DNA of 64,000 nucleotides from Rhyacichthys aspro (GCA_036850595.1 CM072160.1:5101773-5165772); one strand, 5' to 3'; numbered from the stretch's first letter, positions 1 through 12,500 are shown. Notes: generated from the letters alone by a model not told the origin. Made by a program: numbers and translations.

Positions 1-370
1 TATGGATTGTCATTTTATAAGAAAGCCATTGACGCATTCACTCAGTCTCTCCCTGGAGGAATAGAAGAAAGTTTCAGTCTATCTCTGGACCATAAAAACC
101 ACAAACACAGCCTATTTTCCCTCTATATTCACTCCCGGCCCATTTCTTCAGCTCTAAACCCTCCTTTCGTAACAGAAATCAGTCACTAAGCTTCCCAGGG
201 ACAACCTCATTAGAAAAGAGAGGCAGACAAGCGGGTTTCCATCTGTCTCCGAGTCGACTGGTTTAATGAGCTTTTACTACTGCACTCCACCAATTGGAGG
301 ATATTGTTTGAGTATTTATTCAAAGTCCCATTGGTCCCAGGAGGCCCGCAGTGAATACTTTGGGAAATTA
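1..370. other. Candidate conserved non-coding segment
   Basis: No exon is visible. The two short frames beginning at 7 and 266 have no family resemblance and no splice sites in register. Composition is more balanced than the DNA that follows, with words such as CCATTGACGCATTCACTC near the start and CCAATTGG around 289. Regulatory function is inference from texture only. The window starts inside this segment, so its left limit is unknown. Confidence 0.25.
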
Positions 371-1559
371 TATGTCACTCCTTACACAGAACCATATTGT
401 GCTTTGTATGGTATGTTGCATCAGCATATGGCATGTCAAATTATATGACACCACTAACGACTTCAGGGGTTTCTAATTTGCGATTGAGAGTTGGTTTTAT
501 CTCAGAGACCTTGAAACTAAAAGTCAAGTTGAAATGTTGGTGTCTCATTTGTGCAATGTTTTCCTAGAGTCTGATTGACAGCTTAGAAAATGCTTGTTTT
601 TTTTTTTTTTACAAATGAAGATCAAGGTCACAAATGTGCCTCTAGTGCCACATTGAGAAAGTAAAAAAAAAAAAAAGAAACCCAAGCAAGTTAAAAGTTG
701 GGTTTGAATATATCGTAGTTCAGAAAGAAAATTGAAAAGTTGACTATGAGAATATTAAAACTATTAAAAAGTGCTGAAACATTGTTTGCCGTGATTTCAC
801 AAATCATCCAGTGTTTATATTTATATAATATACATATTCTTCTGAAAATGATAGAGGGCAGACCAAATTTCAGTCTGATAATCTCAGGTGTGTCTTGTTT
901 ATTTGGATAAATGAAAAATAGAGACAAAAATGCACCTGAGTTCTCTGCTTTAGTGTCTTTTCTGATGTTGAGCCAGTTATATGTCAAATAAATACTTCCT
1001 AATGTGATATTATACCACACATTTTGAACTAAACATGGAAATACAACATTATTTTAAAAGATATTGTATGAGCGTGGATGGAGACTATAAGAACATATAA
1101 TAGTGATATTGGTACAGTGGTGTTTACTAAGAAAATGTATTCAGTACCTTTGTCCAGAGTGACTGAAATGTATTCTGTGGGGAACAAAATGTGCAACTCA
1201 CCAAAGGTCACTAAAGTCAGGCTTATGAATCCATGAATGTCTATGTGACATTTTCTGCCAATCTACAATGCATTTTGTTTATGTGCATATTTTGACCTGC
1301 TGGTGGCATTAGATAAGTGCCAGCCCAGTCAAAAGGGTTCATTGTCTCAAGACCTGTGTGTTATTTTTTTTAAAGCAGCTAAAGTGTTTTGTTTTCCATC
1401 GAGATATTAGCAGAGAATATCAGTATTTTTCACAGTGTTCAGTGGATCTTTAATCATTCTGCTCTTGACAAAAGCTGATAGTGTTTTCTTCATAAAAATT
1501 CAAGGCAGACATGCTCACTAAGCAAAGGGAATAAACCCACAAATTGAAATTAATTTAAA
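371..1559. other. AT-rich spacer, no gene seen
   Basis: AT-rich DNA with a T run at 597-610 and an A run at 663-676. The minus-strand frames at 691-1020 and 1029-1211 are low-complexity and lack splice signals, so I treat them as chance. A short patch near 1298 (CTGCTGGTGGCATTAGA) resembles wording often found in old fish interspersed repeats, but it is too short to assign. Confidence 0.6.
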
Positions 1560-1800
1560 AATCAATCAGCCTGTCACCTCGGGAACTCCATCTCTGGTGT
1601 GGTCTCTTGCTCCGCTACGTCTCTGCCCCAAATGATCGGAGTCACTGAGCCGTGCGAGCATTACAGTGAAATAGGGAGGTGAGAAATGCATGAAATAAGT
1701 ATAGGATAAAATTTTCAGGTGTTTATGTTTGAGCGAGCAAAAGAGAAGGCTGCCACCATGACACGGGCCACGGGTGTCATTTCCTTTCTGCATCTTTTAG
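1560..1800. other. Balanced-composition island, possible non-coding element
   Basis: A stretch richer in G and C than its surroundings, including CCTGTCACCTCGGGAACTCC near 1570 and TGATCGGAGTCACTGAGCCG near 1633. The minus-strand frame across it (75 codons) has no recognised domain. It may be a regulatory element or simply a local fluctuation. Confidence 0.2.
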
Positions 1801-4030
1801 TGGAAACTGCATGAAATATAATCTATTTCACAGGCTGCTGGGTGAACTGGGGGCAAGACGATACACACTGACTCTCAATTTACTCTCAGTTACTTTAAAC
1901 GTGAACATCTCCCAAATGTTTCCCAATATGTGGCTGTAAAATATGACTTTTAAAGTTTCATTACAGACACTGATACTGAACAACAATCATTTCAAGTCAT
2001 TTGTGGAGTATATGAGAAAACTAGTTTGCAAGAAATTAGGTTAAAACACAAATTAATGTTTGTTATGCAGGTGTTACTTTGGTAGGCCTTCTCTAATGGC
2101 ACTGGCTAAACAATGCAGGCCAGGGTGGAAGTATTTGTTATGCTGGATGATGGAGGAATTTATTCTAGGGGGAGGGCTTTTGCTGTGGTCGATAGTTGTG
2201 CATGACCACAATATGTTTGCGTCTGCAGTCAAATATGTATGCAGAGTGGACTTTCACAGATGGGTGGTTTGTTGTGCTGACCACAGAATGTATTTCATCA
2301 GCAAACTCTTCATTCACAGGTAAAAATCTGCTGCTGAAGCAAATACTCAGTGTTGTTTAGTGCGGTGTTTGTTACATAGTTGTCATAATACATAAAAAAA
2401 ATGGTTTTAAAACACGGGCCCAGGTGGCTGCCTTCATCAACACAGGTTCATCCACTTTTTATTGATCCAAAACTGAATGGCTCTGTCCTTGGCCAATGTC
2501 CTGCACCAATCTGCTGACATTCAAACTCACTCCAGTGACCACATAACCTTTTAGTGCAATAGAAAAGCATACACTTCACAATCTTGTCAACATTTTTCAC
2601 ACCAAGTTGCACCAAGTCACCATTAAAATTTCATTTTTAAAATGTGATGTATGACAGTTCTATACGGTTCATCTGTCCTGATACAGCAGACAGTTTACTG
2701 GAGACTGGATCCTATTTTTGTGTTGCTCACTCGGTAAAATATCCTCAGTGAATGAATGAAATGAATGAATAAATTAAAAATGTCACTTTTAGCCTTTGTA
2801 TAAAGTTGTTGTTTGTGAAAATAACACACAGCTTTTACTTATTTCATGCATCACAAAAACAACATTCTCTCACGTTCAGCATTTGATTCTTCAAACAGCA
2901 CCTTTTTGTTTGAGTAGCAAAGAGCTATTTGTCAATGATGCTGTACTGAAAAAAATCCACATGCACCAGCAAAAAGCATAATTGTGTAGTCATTCAAGTC
3001 ACTCTAATTCTACCCATAGATGTTATGATTTTAGACTTTCATGCCATAGCTTTGCTGTGATTAAAACCATGCTGTGAGTGCTGAGCTGCATCCTTTGGTA
3101 GTGCTGCAAACATGGTTAAAGCAGTGCTGTATTGATTACTGTGTGTACCTGCCTGCTGGGCCACTGGGGCCCCCACAGCGCATCAACATGACTGTCACAT
3201 TGTGAACAGAGGAGAACAGGCCCTATGGAGCACATAAGAGAGAGATGATATGGAAAAGCACTGTTTCCATTCTCAAATGAAATCAGGGACCAAGCCGGCA
3301 TTCATTGGTTTGCAAATTACTTTCAGAGCGTTCACACAGAGACACACACACGAGGGGAGCCAGAACAGCACACAAGCACAAAACAATCCAATGTAAATGC
3401 TCACAGCCCCACGAGAGAAACTCACACGATAAAATACAACACCTCATAAAGCATGTCAATAAACGCCATAGTCATGCTGAATGCATAGAATAGACACAGC
3501 ACTAGCTTCAACCCTTAATGGATCATGACCTGTGCTTACTTTGACACCTCTTGATGAACAGTCCAGATATACAACCTGTAAATATCTCTGCACTGTTGAC
3601 CTTTTAATGCCTGCTCTCTGCATTTCAGTTTCAGTCCCATCCAGAAAGGCTTGACAAACAGACATTTTTCTCTACATTCAGGCCTCTTGCCCAAACAGAA
3701 ACTGTGGAGCTTTTCTGTTTTGAACCTGCTCTATTTGCCCGTGCTTCGTGTTGTTTAAAGTAATGAGCAGGTGCATATCCATGATAACAACATAAACAGT
3801 AAGTGGCTGAGGTACTGGTATTTCATTTGTGAGGTTTAAAAGCCTAAATATTTCATCATTTTGTGTTGCTAAGTAACACTAGGCAACCTCATGCTCACAA
3901 AGATAAAAACCTGAACTTATACTTTTGTTCTACCGAGGTGTGGAGGACTTGTTTGCAGGGTTGTCATGAAGACTGAAAGTATTAGGCCTACATTTGTAAA
4001 GATAAAGGTGTGTATCCTTTGTGTTCCTCT
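1801..4030. other. Spacer, no gene seen
   Basis: AT-rich spacer. The only repeat of note is a short imperfect GAAT/ATGA run at 2749-2774. Frames at 2060, 2796, 3116, 3305 and 3456 are short, lack family resemblance and partly overlap on opposite strands, as expected by chance. Confidence 0.6.
2749..2774. repeat. Short imperfect (GAAT)n microsatellite
   Basis: The sequence steps through GAATGAATGAA then ATGAATGAATAAAT, about six tetranucleotide units with one slip. It is probably length-variable but short. Confidence 0.7.
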
Positions 4031-4039
4031 GTGAGAAAT

Positions 4040-4210
4040 AAGTCGACTTTGTGACAGACTTGTGCCTCGTGCTGAGACAGAGAAAGGCATCCGTCAGGTC
4101 GTATCATATCATCAGCCCGAGAGCCCTTGAGTGCGCCGTAAAGTAGAGCGTCCTGGAGCCCAGTTCATTGGCCTCTCTGCCTCGTGTTCTCAAGTTGTTC
4201 AGAATTCATA
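4040..4210. other. GC-richer island, no gene seen
   Basis: A patch with several CpGs (AGTCGACTTTG near 4041, GAGTGCGCCGTAAAG near 4130, CTGCCTCGTG near 4178). No open frame spans it and no splice sites flank it. It could be a non-coding element. Confidence 0.2.
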
Positions 4211-5219
4211 ACACACAAGCAAAGGAAAAAATAAAATGTAAGTAAAGTCCAAAGCCAACTCATGAATAGGACTTTGTGCATTAGTATTTGATGAGAACTG
4301 TTCAGGTCGGCTGTAACGCTGACCTTTTAACAGGGCTACGGTAAATGTATTTATTGGCGATGAGAGAAATCAGGCTGACCTTATTCATACCTTGGTACGA
4401 CAAATATGACAAATGGGCTTGAAATAAAGACAAATCACTTCCAGGATACGCAGCTACTAACAGCATCTGTGGAAAGACTGCAAGGTAGGTTTGAAACACC
4501 TTAAGTTCATTTAAATAAGACAGGTTTTTGATCAGGGGCACATCAGAATAATACAGATAATAAGATTATAATTCATAAAAGATCATCAAAGTGAGTTTCA
4601 TACCTTTGCACTGTAAATTTTACACAAAATGGTTCTGTTTAATGTATGGTTTTGATGTTACTGACCTTTAAGATGCCATCATTGCAACATTTGTCTTCAT
4701 GAAAATGTGCAAGAGTCACATATTTATATAAACAAAACATGAAAAAAAGGATTATTTTGGAAAATGGAAGCAGTTCAGCAAAGGTTCAGGCCTCGATCTT
4801 GTAGCAAATCTTGTAGATGTTGTGTTCTCAGCGAGTTCTTGTCAAATCAACCTAATCTGAAGCTTCTCCGACGGCTGTGTGAAATATGCATCAAGCCCTA
4901 GCCATGCTCTCACTTTCACTGTGCTTCAGACCACAGAAGAAGAAGCACTCTCTCAGGTATGTTGAATATTACAGCTATTTTAGATATGCCTTCAGCTACG
5001 GTCAGGTGCACTCTTAAGACATTTATCTACTTCCTCTTGAGCTGAATTAGTCCATTTCTATTTACTCTGCTGCCCGAGAGTGATAAAATGAGAAAAAAAA
5101 AAAAATCCATCCACGTCCTTAAGTTCCTCTTAACATGTTTCCTGTGAAAGTGTCCAGATGTATGTGTGTATTTCTGCACGCATAAGATGTTACGGAGAGC
5201 GTTTTAGTGTTAAAAGTCA
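4211..5219. other. Spacer, no gene seen
   Basis: AT-rich spacer with an A run near 5092-5105. The minus-strand frame at 4302-4541 has no recognisable domain. Confidence 0.55.
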
Positions 5220-5480
5220 TGTGATCACACTAACATCTCGATTGGAGGCGTCTTGTTGAGTGAACATCAGAGGAGCATTGTGGGCTCTCCACTTCGCTGT
5301 AATAACTCCTTCTACATCTCTTCTTCCTCCTCATGCTTTTGCCCTCATCCATAAAACATACTGCACACCCTCACTCGGCTGCGACCACAGAAACGCAGAG
5401 GTAAAATTCACGGCTGGTAACTCAAAGGGAATAGGTATGCGGTTGTCCCTTCCCATGATGTGAATATCATTTCTTCTCCA
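5220..5480. other. Balanced-composition island
   Basis: Contains CTCGATTGGAGGCGTC near 5236 and GGCTGCGACCACAGAAACGC near 5378, followed by a donor-like AGAG-GTAAAA near 5398. The only frame here (67 codons from 5260) shows no domain and has no acceptor upstream. I would not call it an exon. Confidence 0.2.
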
Positions 5481-6689
5481 TTAGTGAGGCGCCCCTGCCT
5501 TATAATGTATGCTTGCATGGACAAGAATGAGTGCATGTGTTGTAAAGCAAGTCCGTAGCCAAGTGAAAGCAGAGTCACTTCGGATGTTTTATGAGTTTCT
5601 TTGCAAAACCTGCCATGACTTTCAAAGGTTGGGTCAGAAATGTATTTCCTCACACTGGAGACGGCCTCAGGACTTAATTTATTTCAAAGTCAAGCAGAAT
5701 GAATGATTTTTCTGTTTATGCAACATGCAGCAGAACAGAAGGCTGTACAGGTGTCCCAGAGCATGCATCCTGGCCTCTGTTAAAGGCCGTTCAAAGCATT
5801 GCAAAGCTCTTTTATTACTTGTGTAAGACATACTTATACATACTTTGACATCTTTCTGTTTGACAAAAACTCCAAGGGCAGAGCGCCGAAGAGCGAGAAG
5901 CTAAAGAGCAGGCTTGGGTAAAGTAAACTGGTTAAATGTCTAGCCCAAAGCCATGTCAGGACGGGTGGACACTGACAGCATCTTTGCAGCTACACAGAGC
6001 CCAAACATCCAAGCAACCAAGAGAGCAGCTGTCAGACCCAGGCTGCAGTGTTGTGACACAAACCATTAACAGCTTCTTTTGGTTGAATTTAAATGAACAC
6101 CATTTTCTTGCATAAATACTGATTGATTTGTTTTAACTTGAGTCAATACAAGTGCCTCCATTCTTATATATTCTACTGTACATATCAGTCTGTTCTATAT
6201 ACATTTTTAGTTTATATCCATATGAATACTTATGCTGTTCAAAATGTGGCAATTAAGGTTTGCACACAATGGGTCAAGTAGGATCCAAAAATAAAGCTCG
6301 CATACAATAAAGCGTGCATATAATTATACAAAGACACAATTGGAAACAGGTGCGTTGAATGCTGGAGTTTTGGAGTGGCAGGTCAGTAAAAAGTAGTAAT
6401 TAGCAAACTTAAAACATGTGTTTTTTTCCTGACAGTTGGTGCTTATACTCAGCTTGAAGGACTGTAGAACGGTTCAGTTACCTTTCATGGCTCATGTAAA
6501 ACTGGATATGCTTTTGAATTGATAGAGCTGCATCACACTGCTGTTGCGTGTTACGTATCTGAACATGTTTTAAATCTGGGGCAAGAATTTGATGTCAAAA
6601 AATAACGTGCATACAGCATTCTCACCCTCTCTATAGGAAAACTAAGAAAAAAAACACCACGCCATTAATGTCAAAAATGATTGCTCGCA
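5481..6689. other. Spacer, no gene seen
   Basis: Mixed composition. Around 5877-6050 there is a modest GC-richer patch (GGGCAGAGCGCCGAAGAGCG), and the remainder is AT-rich. I see no RNA gene, repeat unit or supported exon. Confidence 0.5.
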
Positions 6690-7060
6690 CTAACTTTCAT
6701 GTAGCCTCATCAGTCAGCTAGCAGGAAATAATGAAATCCATCTGTCCGCTATCGAAAATGGTTTACATATTTGATATGTGTGCTTCAGGAGCCGAGCCGA
6801 GGCCCAGGAGAAAGTCAGGCTCGACAAGCCCCAGCTCCACATGGCTGCATTTAATTAGACGGGATGCTGGAGAGGATGTGGGGGTGGCGCTTATGTTAAC
6901 TGATTTCCCTCTTTAATCAGTGCTAATCTCCAGTCATTTTCACAGCACAATGCCAGTTCATTCATAGAGTCAAATTAATGACTGAGCAATATAGTGCTGG
7001 CTGCTTCTGCCTGGCATCATAAGATCTTGAGGTCCTATCTCTCTCTGTCTCTATATTATC
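6690..7060. other. Candidate conserved non-coding element
   Basis: One of the better regulatory candidates. It holds CATTTAATTAGACGGGATGC near 6847, GTTAACTGATTTCCC near 6895, TTTAATCAGTGCTAATCTCC near 6913 and CAAATTAATGACTG near 6971. That is a dense mix of homeodomain-type cores (TAATTA, TAATC) in DNA of balanced composition. A 61-codon plus-strand frame from 6731 overlaps part of it without any domain. Function and conservation are inferred. Confidence 0.35.
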
Positions 7061-8690
7061 ATTTATAATCAGCCTCTCTGTAGTGATGATGGAAAAAAGT
7101 CAACGGAGTACATTAACCACCACCATTATAGTCAGTGTAGGTGTTTTATGGCCTACAATCATTAATCTGATTTTAATATAATTCTTGATACTTGCAGCAA
7201 TTCAAAATCAATTATTAAATGTTTCTACCAAGTTTATCTTTTAAGAAATGTAAACACAACATGATTTTGTTTCATAATTCATTTCATTGCATTAGTTAAT
7301 TTGAGGAAAATAGACAGAGAGCCCGGTGCAACTCAGAAAAAGAGCCATAACTTCCTGTTCCAGAGTGGGACAAACAAAGGAGAAGCACAATGCAATTCAG
7401 CACAGACTTTGTTGATTTATGCAAAGTGGCCATGTGCTCCAGATTACTCTTTGTGTGTTTTAAGACTTTGGGTGTTTAATATATTAGATGCGGTCTATGG
7501 AGACACATTATGGGCTAAAACTAAAGTATAAGTATACAACCTAAACTTAGTGATGTAAACTTATTATCTAAAATTTGTAAAGGGGCCTCAAAATACCACA
7601 TTGTACATCTCATGTATTTGACAACTGAGAAACTGCAAAGAAATCTGTTCAACATGAGCCAAAGCTTGATGTCAAATGTGATGTGAAGAAAATGAGAAGA
7701 AAATATTGGTTTCCATTTCAGAAGTCAAACTAATATCATAAAGGCTTATAAAGAAAAGCTCTGCCAATCCTTCGTGACAAAAAAGTCAAATTGAATTGGT
7801 AGAAACAGACGCAGAGAGAGTAAAGATAGCAATATTGGTGAGATTTAGGCTTGAGTCATGACGATGTCTAAATTTCCTTAAGTTTGTCGGAGCAGAACTC
7901 CAACTACTTCTGCGTTTTTACCTCTGTGGGCGTCAAACAAGAATACAGTTCATGTGGCCTTAAGGTGTTAAAACAAATCACAAAAAAAAAGACAAGAAAA
8001 GAAAGAAGAATAAAAGTATTGTAGCTAGGGAAAAGGGGTCACGGGGTCACTGAACACCAGAGGGAAATAAAATGTGAGTTAGAGAAAGCTGCTCTCGGTG
8101 GAAACCAGATTTGGATGCAGGAGGCAGTGGAAATGGGAGTAAGAGGAGGTGGCCATCTGCAGGATTATCACATGGTGCTGTGCCCGGGTAAATGAGGCAC
8201 TGCTGACATTTGATGGGGCTTCGTAGGTAAAAACGTCCACATGTGCAAGTGTCCTACACGTCTACACACCACATTATGTCACGCTTTACGGGACACATCC
8301 TCCGGACTATGACCTTTTTCTCTTAATGGTAGGAACTGGTAAAGATGAATTTTAATAGTGAAGGATTATGACATAAGAGTATAATTGAAGTACGTTATTA
8401 CATTGTCCTTAAATGACACCGTGCTGCACTGTGTTTCTAAATGTCATGTATTATTTGAGCAAATGTCTGGCTTGTCTGCATCACTGCTGTTTGAGGGGCC
8501 TTTTAATAGTATTTGTATTAAGTATGCAAGATTTAATACTCATACTTCAATGTATTTAATGATAAATGGCCACAAATATATCAATACCACATGTCTTTAT
8601 TTAAGGCTGCAGTGTGTAGTTTGATTAAAATTAATGTTATTTTGACACAGTAATACAATATTAAGTGCACCGTTTAGAAAATGTCTTTCA
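7061..8690. other. Spacer, no gene seen
   Basis: AT-rich, with an A-rich run near 7981-8010 and no supported exon. The frame at 7301-7531 has no family features. Confidence 0.55.
8601..8625 (+). repeat. Copy of recurrent TTAAAG-type repeat end motif
   Basis: The sequence TTAAGGCTGCAGTGTGTAGT resembles short motifs at 14893, 27503, 58621 and, on the minus strand, 32361 and 63961. These look like decayed ends of one or more interspersed repeats. The full element is not delimited here. Confidence 0.3.
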
Positions 8691-8765
8691 GGCACCTCGG
8701 TGGCTCACCTGGAGACTTACTGGGAGACCTGGGTTTGATTCTGGCTCGGGTAAGACAAAAAATCC
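8691..8765 (+). repeat. tRNA-derived SINE head, relic
   Basis: The segment opens GGCACCTCGGTGGCTCACC. It contains an A-box-like TGGCTCACCTGG (8701-8712) and a B-box-like GGTTTGATTCT (8732-8742), the two parts of an internal RNA polymerase III promoter. The boxes start 31 bases apart, closer than in a typical tRNA, so the body carries an internal deletion. The head resembles the one at 52901. No poly(A) tail or target duplication could be fixed. Confidence 0.5.
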
Positions 8766-9639
8766 CCCCAAAATGATCCGCAACTTGTCAATGTTATTTT
8801 CTTGTCAAATAAAAAGAACTAAAGTGAAACAGTAGTTACCTGTAGAAAAAGGCTCTAACCAAGAAGTCTGCGAGAGAGAAAAAGAAACCCTGAATTTTAA
8901 AGTAAAGTGAAGTGTTTGGATTTTATTGGGCTAATATTTGAGCTTTGGATACAACAAGATTAAATGTGTGAATGTGAACGACACTAAAACTAACAGAGAA
9001 GCTGCAAGAACACCTGCACATTATGATAATAGAGAAAATGCTGCTATTTTAACCATTCTTTTTTATATATATTTAAATGGCCCTATCATATCTGACTCTG
9101 CAACAACAAATGGCATAAAAACAGTAACATGATAATAGCAGCAGTGAAGCATAGTATATTATGTGGTATTATGTGGATCATGTTCACATATTTTCACATA
9201 TGTACTTTGTTACGGTAATTAGGGTCATGTTTAAGTTACACAATTATATAGATTCAAATTCATATGCACGTACCACGATTTCAAAAGGCTTTACTGGTTT
9301 CATATGATATGTTTGAAGTTGACTAACAACATGTTAAAATGACTGCACAACATAAATGGAAATCAGAAAGAAAAGGAATCAGAAGTGAACGGCAGATGGA
9401 TGTCAATGAAAGTTTTATACAACACTATTGTTTAGTAAAATGGAAGAAGAAAAAAGAAAATTCAAAGCAATTGATCAAAAAAAGGCACTGCTTTTGTAAC
9501 AATAGAATCAAACTTCTGAAGGGCAGCTGTTCTGCACCGGCCCTTCCTCTCAAATCTCTTTAGTACTCCTCACAAACTCACACTGAAACATCCCTCCACA
9601 CTGGCACAGACACTCACAGACCAGCTCTCTGGCTCTCTA
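8766..9639. other. AT-rich spacer, no gene seen
   Basis: AT-rich spacer. Frames at 8938 and 9339 are lysine/asparagine-rich translations of A-rich DNA without domains. Confidence 0.55.
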
Positions 9640-9960
9640 TTGCCAAGACTGTGTCTATGCTGAGGCTGTCAACACAACAGCCCTTAATCCCACTACCTGT
9701 GACTTTTACAAACAGGATTAGTCCCCGTTTTCCCACTAAATTCCCCCTAAAATGCTGGTAAATCCAGGACTGCTGGCTGATCTCTGGGCCATGGCCCTAA
9801 CTCTGTGTTTCATGTCCCGAATACACCACGGCTCTTATCTAAATGAACAGCCCTGCTCTGGACGTGAAGTACCTCCATTCTCTGCTTCTCTGTAGCTGCC
9901 ACGTGGAGAGAAAAGCCCGATAAACACACGACCGAGGAGCGCACACAAATGAACATCCAA
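9640..9960. other. Candidate conserved non-coding element with paired TAATCC sites
   Basis: GC-balanced stretch with TAATCC at 9685-9690 and its inverse GGATTA at 9715-9720. That word is the core bound by K50 homeodomains such as OTX and PITX (established knowledge). The two cores are inverted and 24 bases apart. Further along, TGATCTCTGGGCCATGGCCC (from 9779) contains the palindrome GGGCCATGGCCC. No exon is evident. Regulatory role is inferred. Confidence 0.3.
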
Positions 9961-10282
9961 CACCGAGAGAGAAACCCTTACCTTGAACCCAGAAAAGCAC
10001 ATAACAGCACTGAACATTGATGCTGAGATGGATGAACAGTGCTGAGTAACATGGGTAATACCAATTTGATGTACATGTATCACAGTGATTTACTGATCAC
10101 ACAGAGGCTGTTATAAATTTTAACCCTGCAAAGAAGCACAAATGTAATTTATGAACACGACACTCAGCACAGCAAGACATGGAGTGCAATAAAGGGAAGT
10201 AGGTAAGTTCTCAGCAGAGGCCTCCGCCTGCATGAAAAAGTACAGAAGAAAAGAGAAAATGGCTCCTTCGGCATCTTGTGTT
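9961..10282. other. Spacer, no gene seen
   Basis: Minus-strand frames at 9835-10083 and 10120-10368 cover this stretch without recognisable domains or splice sites. Confidence 0.5.
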
Positions 10283-10380
10283 AAACAGAGTTGGGGGAAG
10301 TACTCCAAATGTGTACTCAAGTAAAGAATAGTTACTAAAATGATATTACATTTTGCTTTAGGAGGCACCAGGGCTACCCC
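10283..10380 (+). mobile_element. Possible decayed hAT-type MITE end
   Basis: Begins CAGAGTTGGGGGAAGTACTC and continues with CTCAAGTAAAGAATAGTTAC. I recall fish hAT-type elements starting CAGAGGTGGG followed by runs of AAGTAC and CTCAAGTA. Only this end is convincing. A matching inverted end and an 8-bp target duplication were not found, so the assignment is tentative and the right limit is approximate. Confidence 0.35.
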
Positions 10381-10691
10381 TTTGTAATGTTATATCTAAA
10401 GTACAAAAGTCACACTAACTTTTATAAAACATTCCCATTGTAAGGACACAAATGTGCTCCATCAACACTTTAACTTGATCTTGTCATATTCGAGATCTGA
10501 GAAAGAAACCCTTCAACATAAAACGTCTGTCTTTAAACTGTCACTACTTAAATACTACTCTTTCATACTAACAAGGCTCAACAATAATATCACAATCCCT
10601 CTTTGCTGTGAAGTAATATTACTGTGAAGTATTTACACCAAGGTCATTTCCAGCCTCGGCTTTGATCAGATTGACACAGTTCACGTCAGCA
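10381..10691. other. Spacer, no gene seen
   Basis: AT-rich DNA between the possible MITE end and the CTCF-like site. No supported exon or repeat. Confidence 0.5.
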
Positions 10692-10704
10692 CCAGTAGGT
10701 GGCA
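10692..10704 (+). promoter_or_regulatory. CTCF-like motif
   Basis: CCAGTAGGTGGCA fits the vertebrate CTCF core CCASYAGRKGGCR at every position. CTCF sites organise chromatin loops, so one is plausible in a gene-poor interval. Fish interspersed repeats also carry similar words, and one motif is weak evidence without occupancy data. Confidence 0.35.
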
Positions 10705-12250
10705 ATTACAGCTGTAGTTTGACGTGTGTGTGCTGCTGCTGAGAGTCAGACAGGACGATCAATAGGCCTCTCAAAGCTGGGAGACCGGCCGCTTAGCTCA
10801 GCATAAGAAACAGCCAGGCAGGCTCAAACCGAGCCAGTGTAAGCATGAGCAGGCCACTTGTCTTGTTTAGCTTTAGCGCTATAGTTAGCATCAATCCTCC
10901 CAGTGGCTCTTAAATCATATTTAGCTGTTAGACATGAGCGCTGATCCTGATGGATTACACACAAGTAGGAAAACAAAAGCATTTATTCACATTATTTTTT
11001 GTTGCATGTTTTAAATTACTTGCAACAATTTAGTCACACTACATTATTGCTGTTTTAAGTGCCATACTAACCTAGACTAAGTCACAAACAGGACAAGATT
11101 GCACCGAGATCGCCCCGGACCAGTGCAAAAAGCATAGTTTAGGTGTTTCAGTCACACACAGTACACATTATTTCAATCATTAATGCAAATAACATGCATT
11201 GGATGAGCCCAATACAGGCAGAAGCAGAAACATGTACAGTATACCACATTCTAAATTCTCATAGGTTCAGGTGAATGTTGTGGTCATTGGTCTTGAAAGT
11301 GGTTCATGATCATGGTTTTATTCCAGTTTCTTTAAATTCTAATTTGTCATTAGTCCTACTGATGTTACTTTGATTCTAAGATAAAAGTGAAAGCTCTCTC
11401 AAAAAAGCCCCAAAGCTTCTGTCACAATGTGCAATTTTTGCACATTTGAATAATGAATTCATCGTAGAAAAATCACTATTGTGACATTAAAGTAGTGGTT
11501 GTACATCACACAGCGCTAAAGATTTAAAGACGACAGGCGAACAGTCCTAAAACAAGAGACTGGCTGTGAATAATACCCGACAGAGAAGAAAATGAGAACA
11601 ATTTTAGAGAAATCTCACAACTGATTTGAAATACCAGTAGATGTCTGGTTGAGCTAATTACTAACACCAATCTCCAGTCTCTGTGACACTAAAACCCACA
11701 TGTTGACTATGATACTTGCAAACGCTGCCTGTTGACTGCAAATGATACTGGTAATAGTTTGACTGGGGCTGAAGACTGCAAGCAGTAGCAGTACTGGTCT
11801 TATAATCAAATACTCAAACACATTTTTTTTTTTTTTTTTCATATTTAGACTTCTCAACTTGCATTAAACATGCCGATCATGCATCATTTCTCATCACGTC
11901 TCTCGCTGACCTTTAAACACCAACATTTTTTATTCTCATTGCAGCCATTCATTTCTGCTTCCCATTATGTTTTATCTGTGTCTTATTCAGAGGGTTTTAA
12001 TTGTCCAAGTGCTTGAAAAAAAAAGAAACGGTGACTGCAAAAGCCTCGGATGAGTTTCACTGTGACTCCAAAAGGTCAGCAGTATTTCCTCCCATTAACA
12101 AGAAGTGGCACTTTTTCTAACTGAAAGGGATAGTCAAGGGAAATTACAAGAGCACAGATGTGACAGACAGCTTCTAATCTCGCCCACTCTTCTCAACTTT
12201 TGTACTTCTACTATTGCTTTTGCGGAGATAAAGACTTTCTGTGCTTTTAA
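10705..12250. other. Spacer with poly(T) run
   Basis: Contains an 18-base T run at 11823-11840 and otherwise AT-rich DNA. A GC-richer patch at about 10740-10870 (GGGAGACCGGCCGCTTAGC) has no frame or splice sites. Confidence 0.5.
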
Positions 12251-12500
12251 AGAGTGCGTTGTCACATCTGAGGGAGTGGGTTGAGGGGACTAGTCGGATG
12301 GATGCGGCGTGACACTTCAGGCTTGTCGCTGTCCGCCGGGTTTATTAGGTCTAGCCTTTAGCGAAGAGAGATTTGAGAGAGTAGAGCGTCTGAAGTGGTG
12401 GTGTGTGACACGCCGAAGATACAAACCCATCACTGGGCTTTTCTTCAAACTGGCCCCCGGTCTAAAGGAGACATCATGATATGAGGGAGATATATGTTTC
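12251..12500. other. CpG-containing island, no exon seen
   Basis: Contains GGATGCGGCGTGACACTTC near 12298, TGTCCGCCGGG near 12329 and GTGTGACACGCCGAAG near 12401. The first and last share an imperfect inverted core (CGGCGTG with CACGCCG) about 90 bases apart. The minus-strand frame at 12317-12502 has no domain. It could be a non-coding element. Confidence 0.2.
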
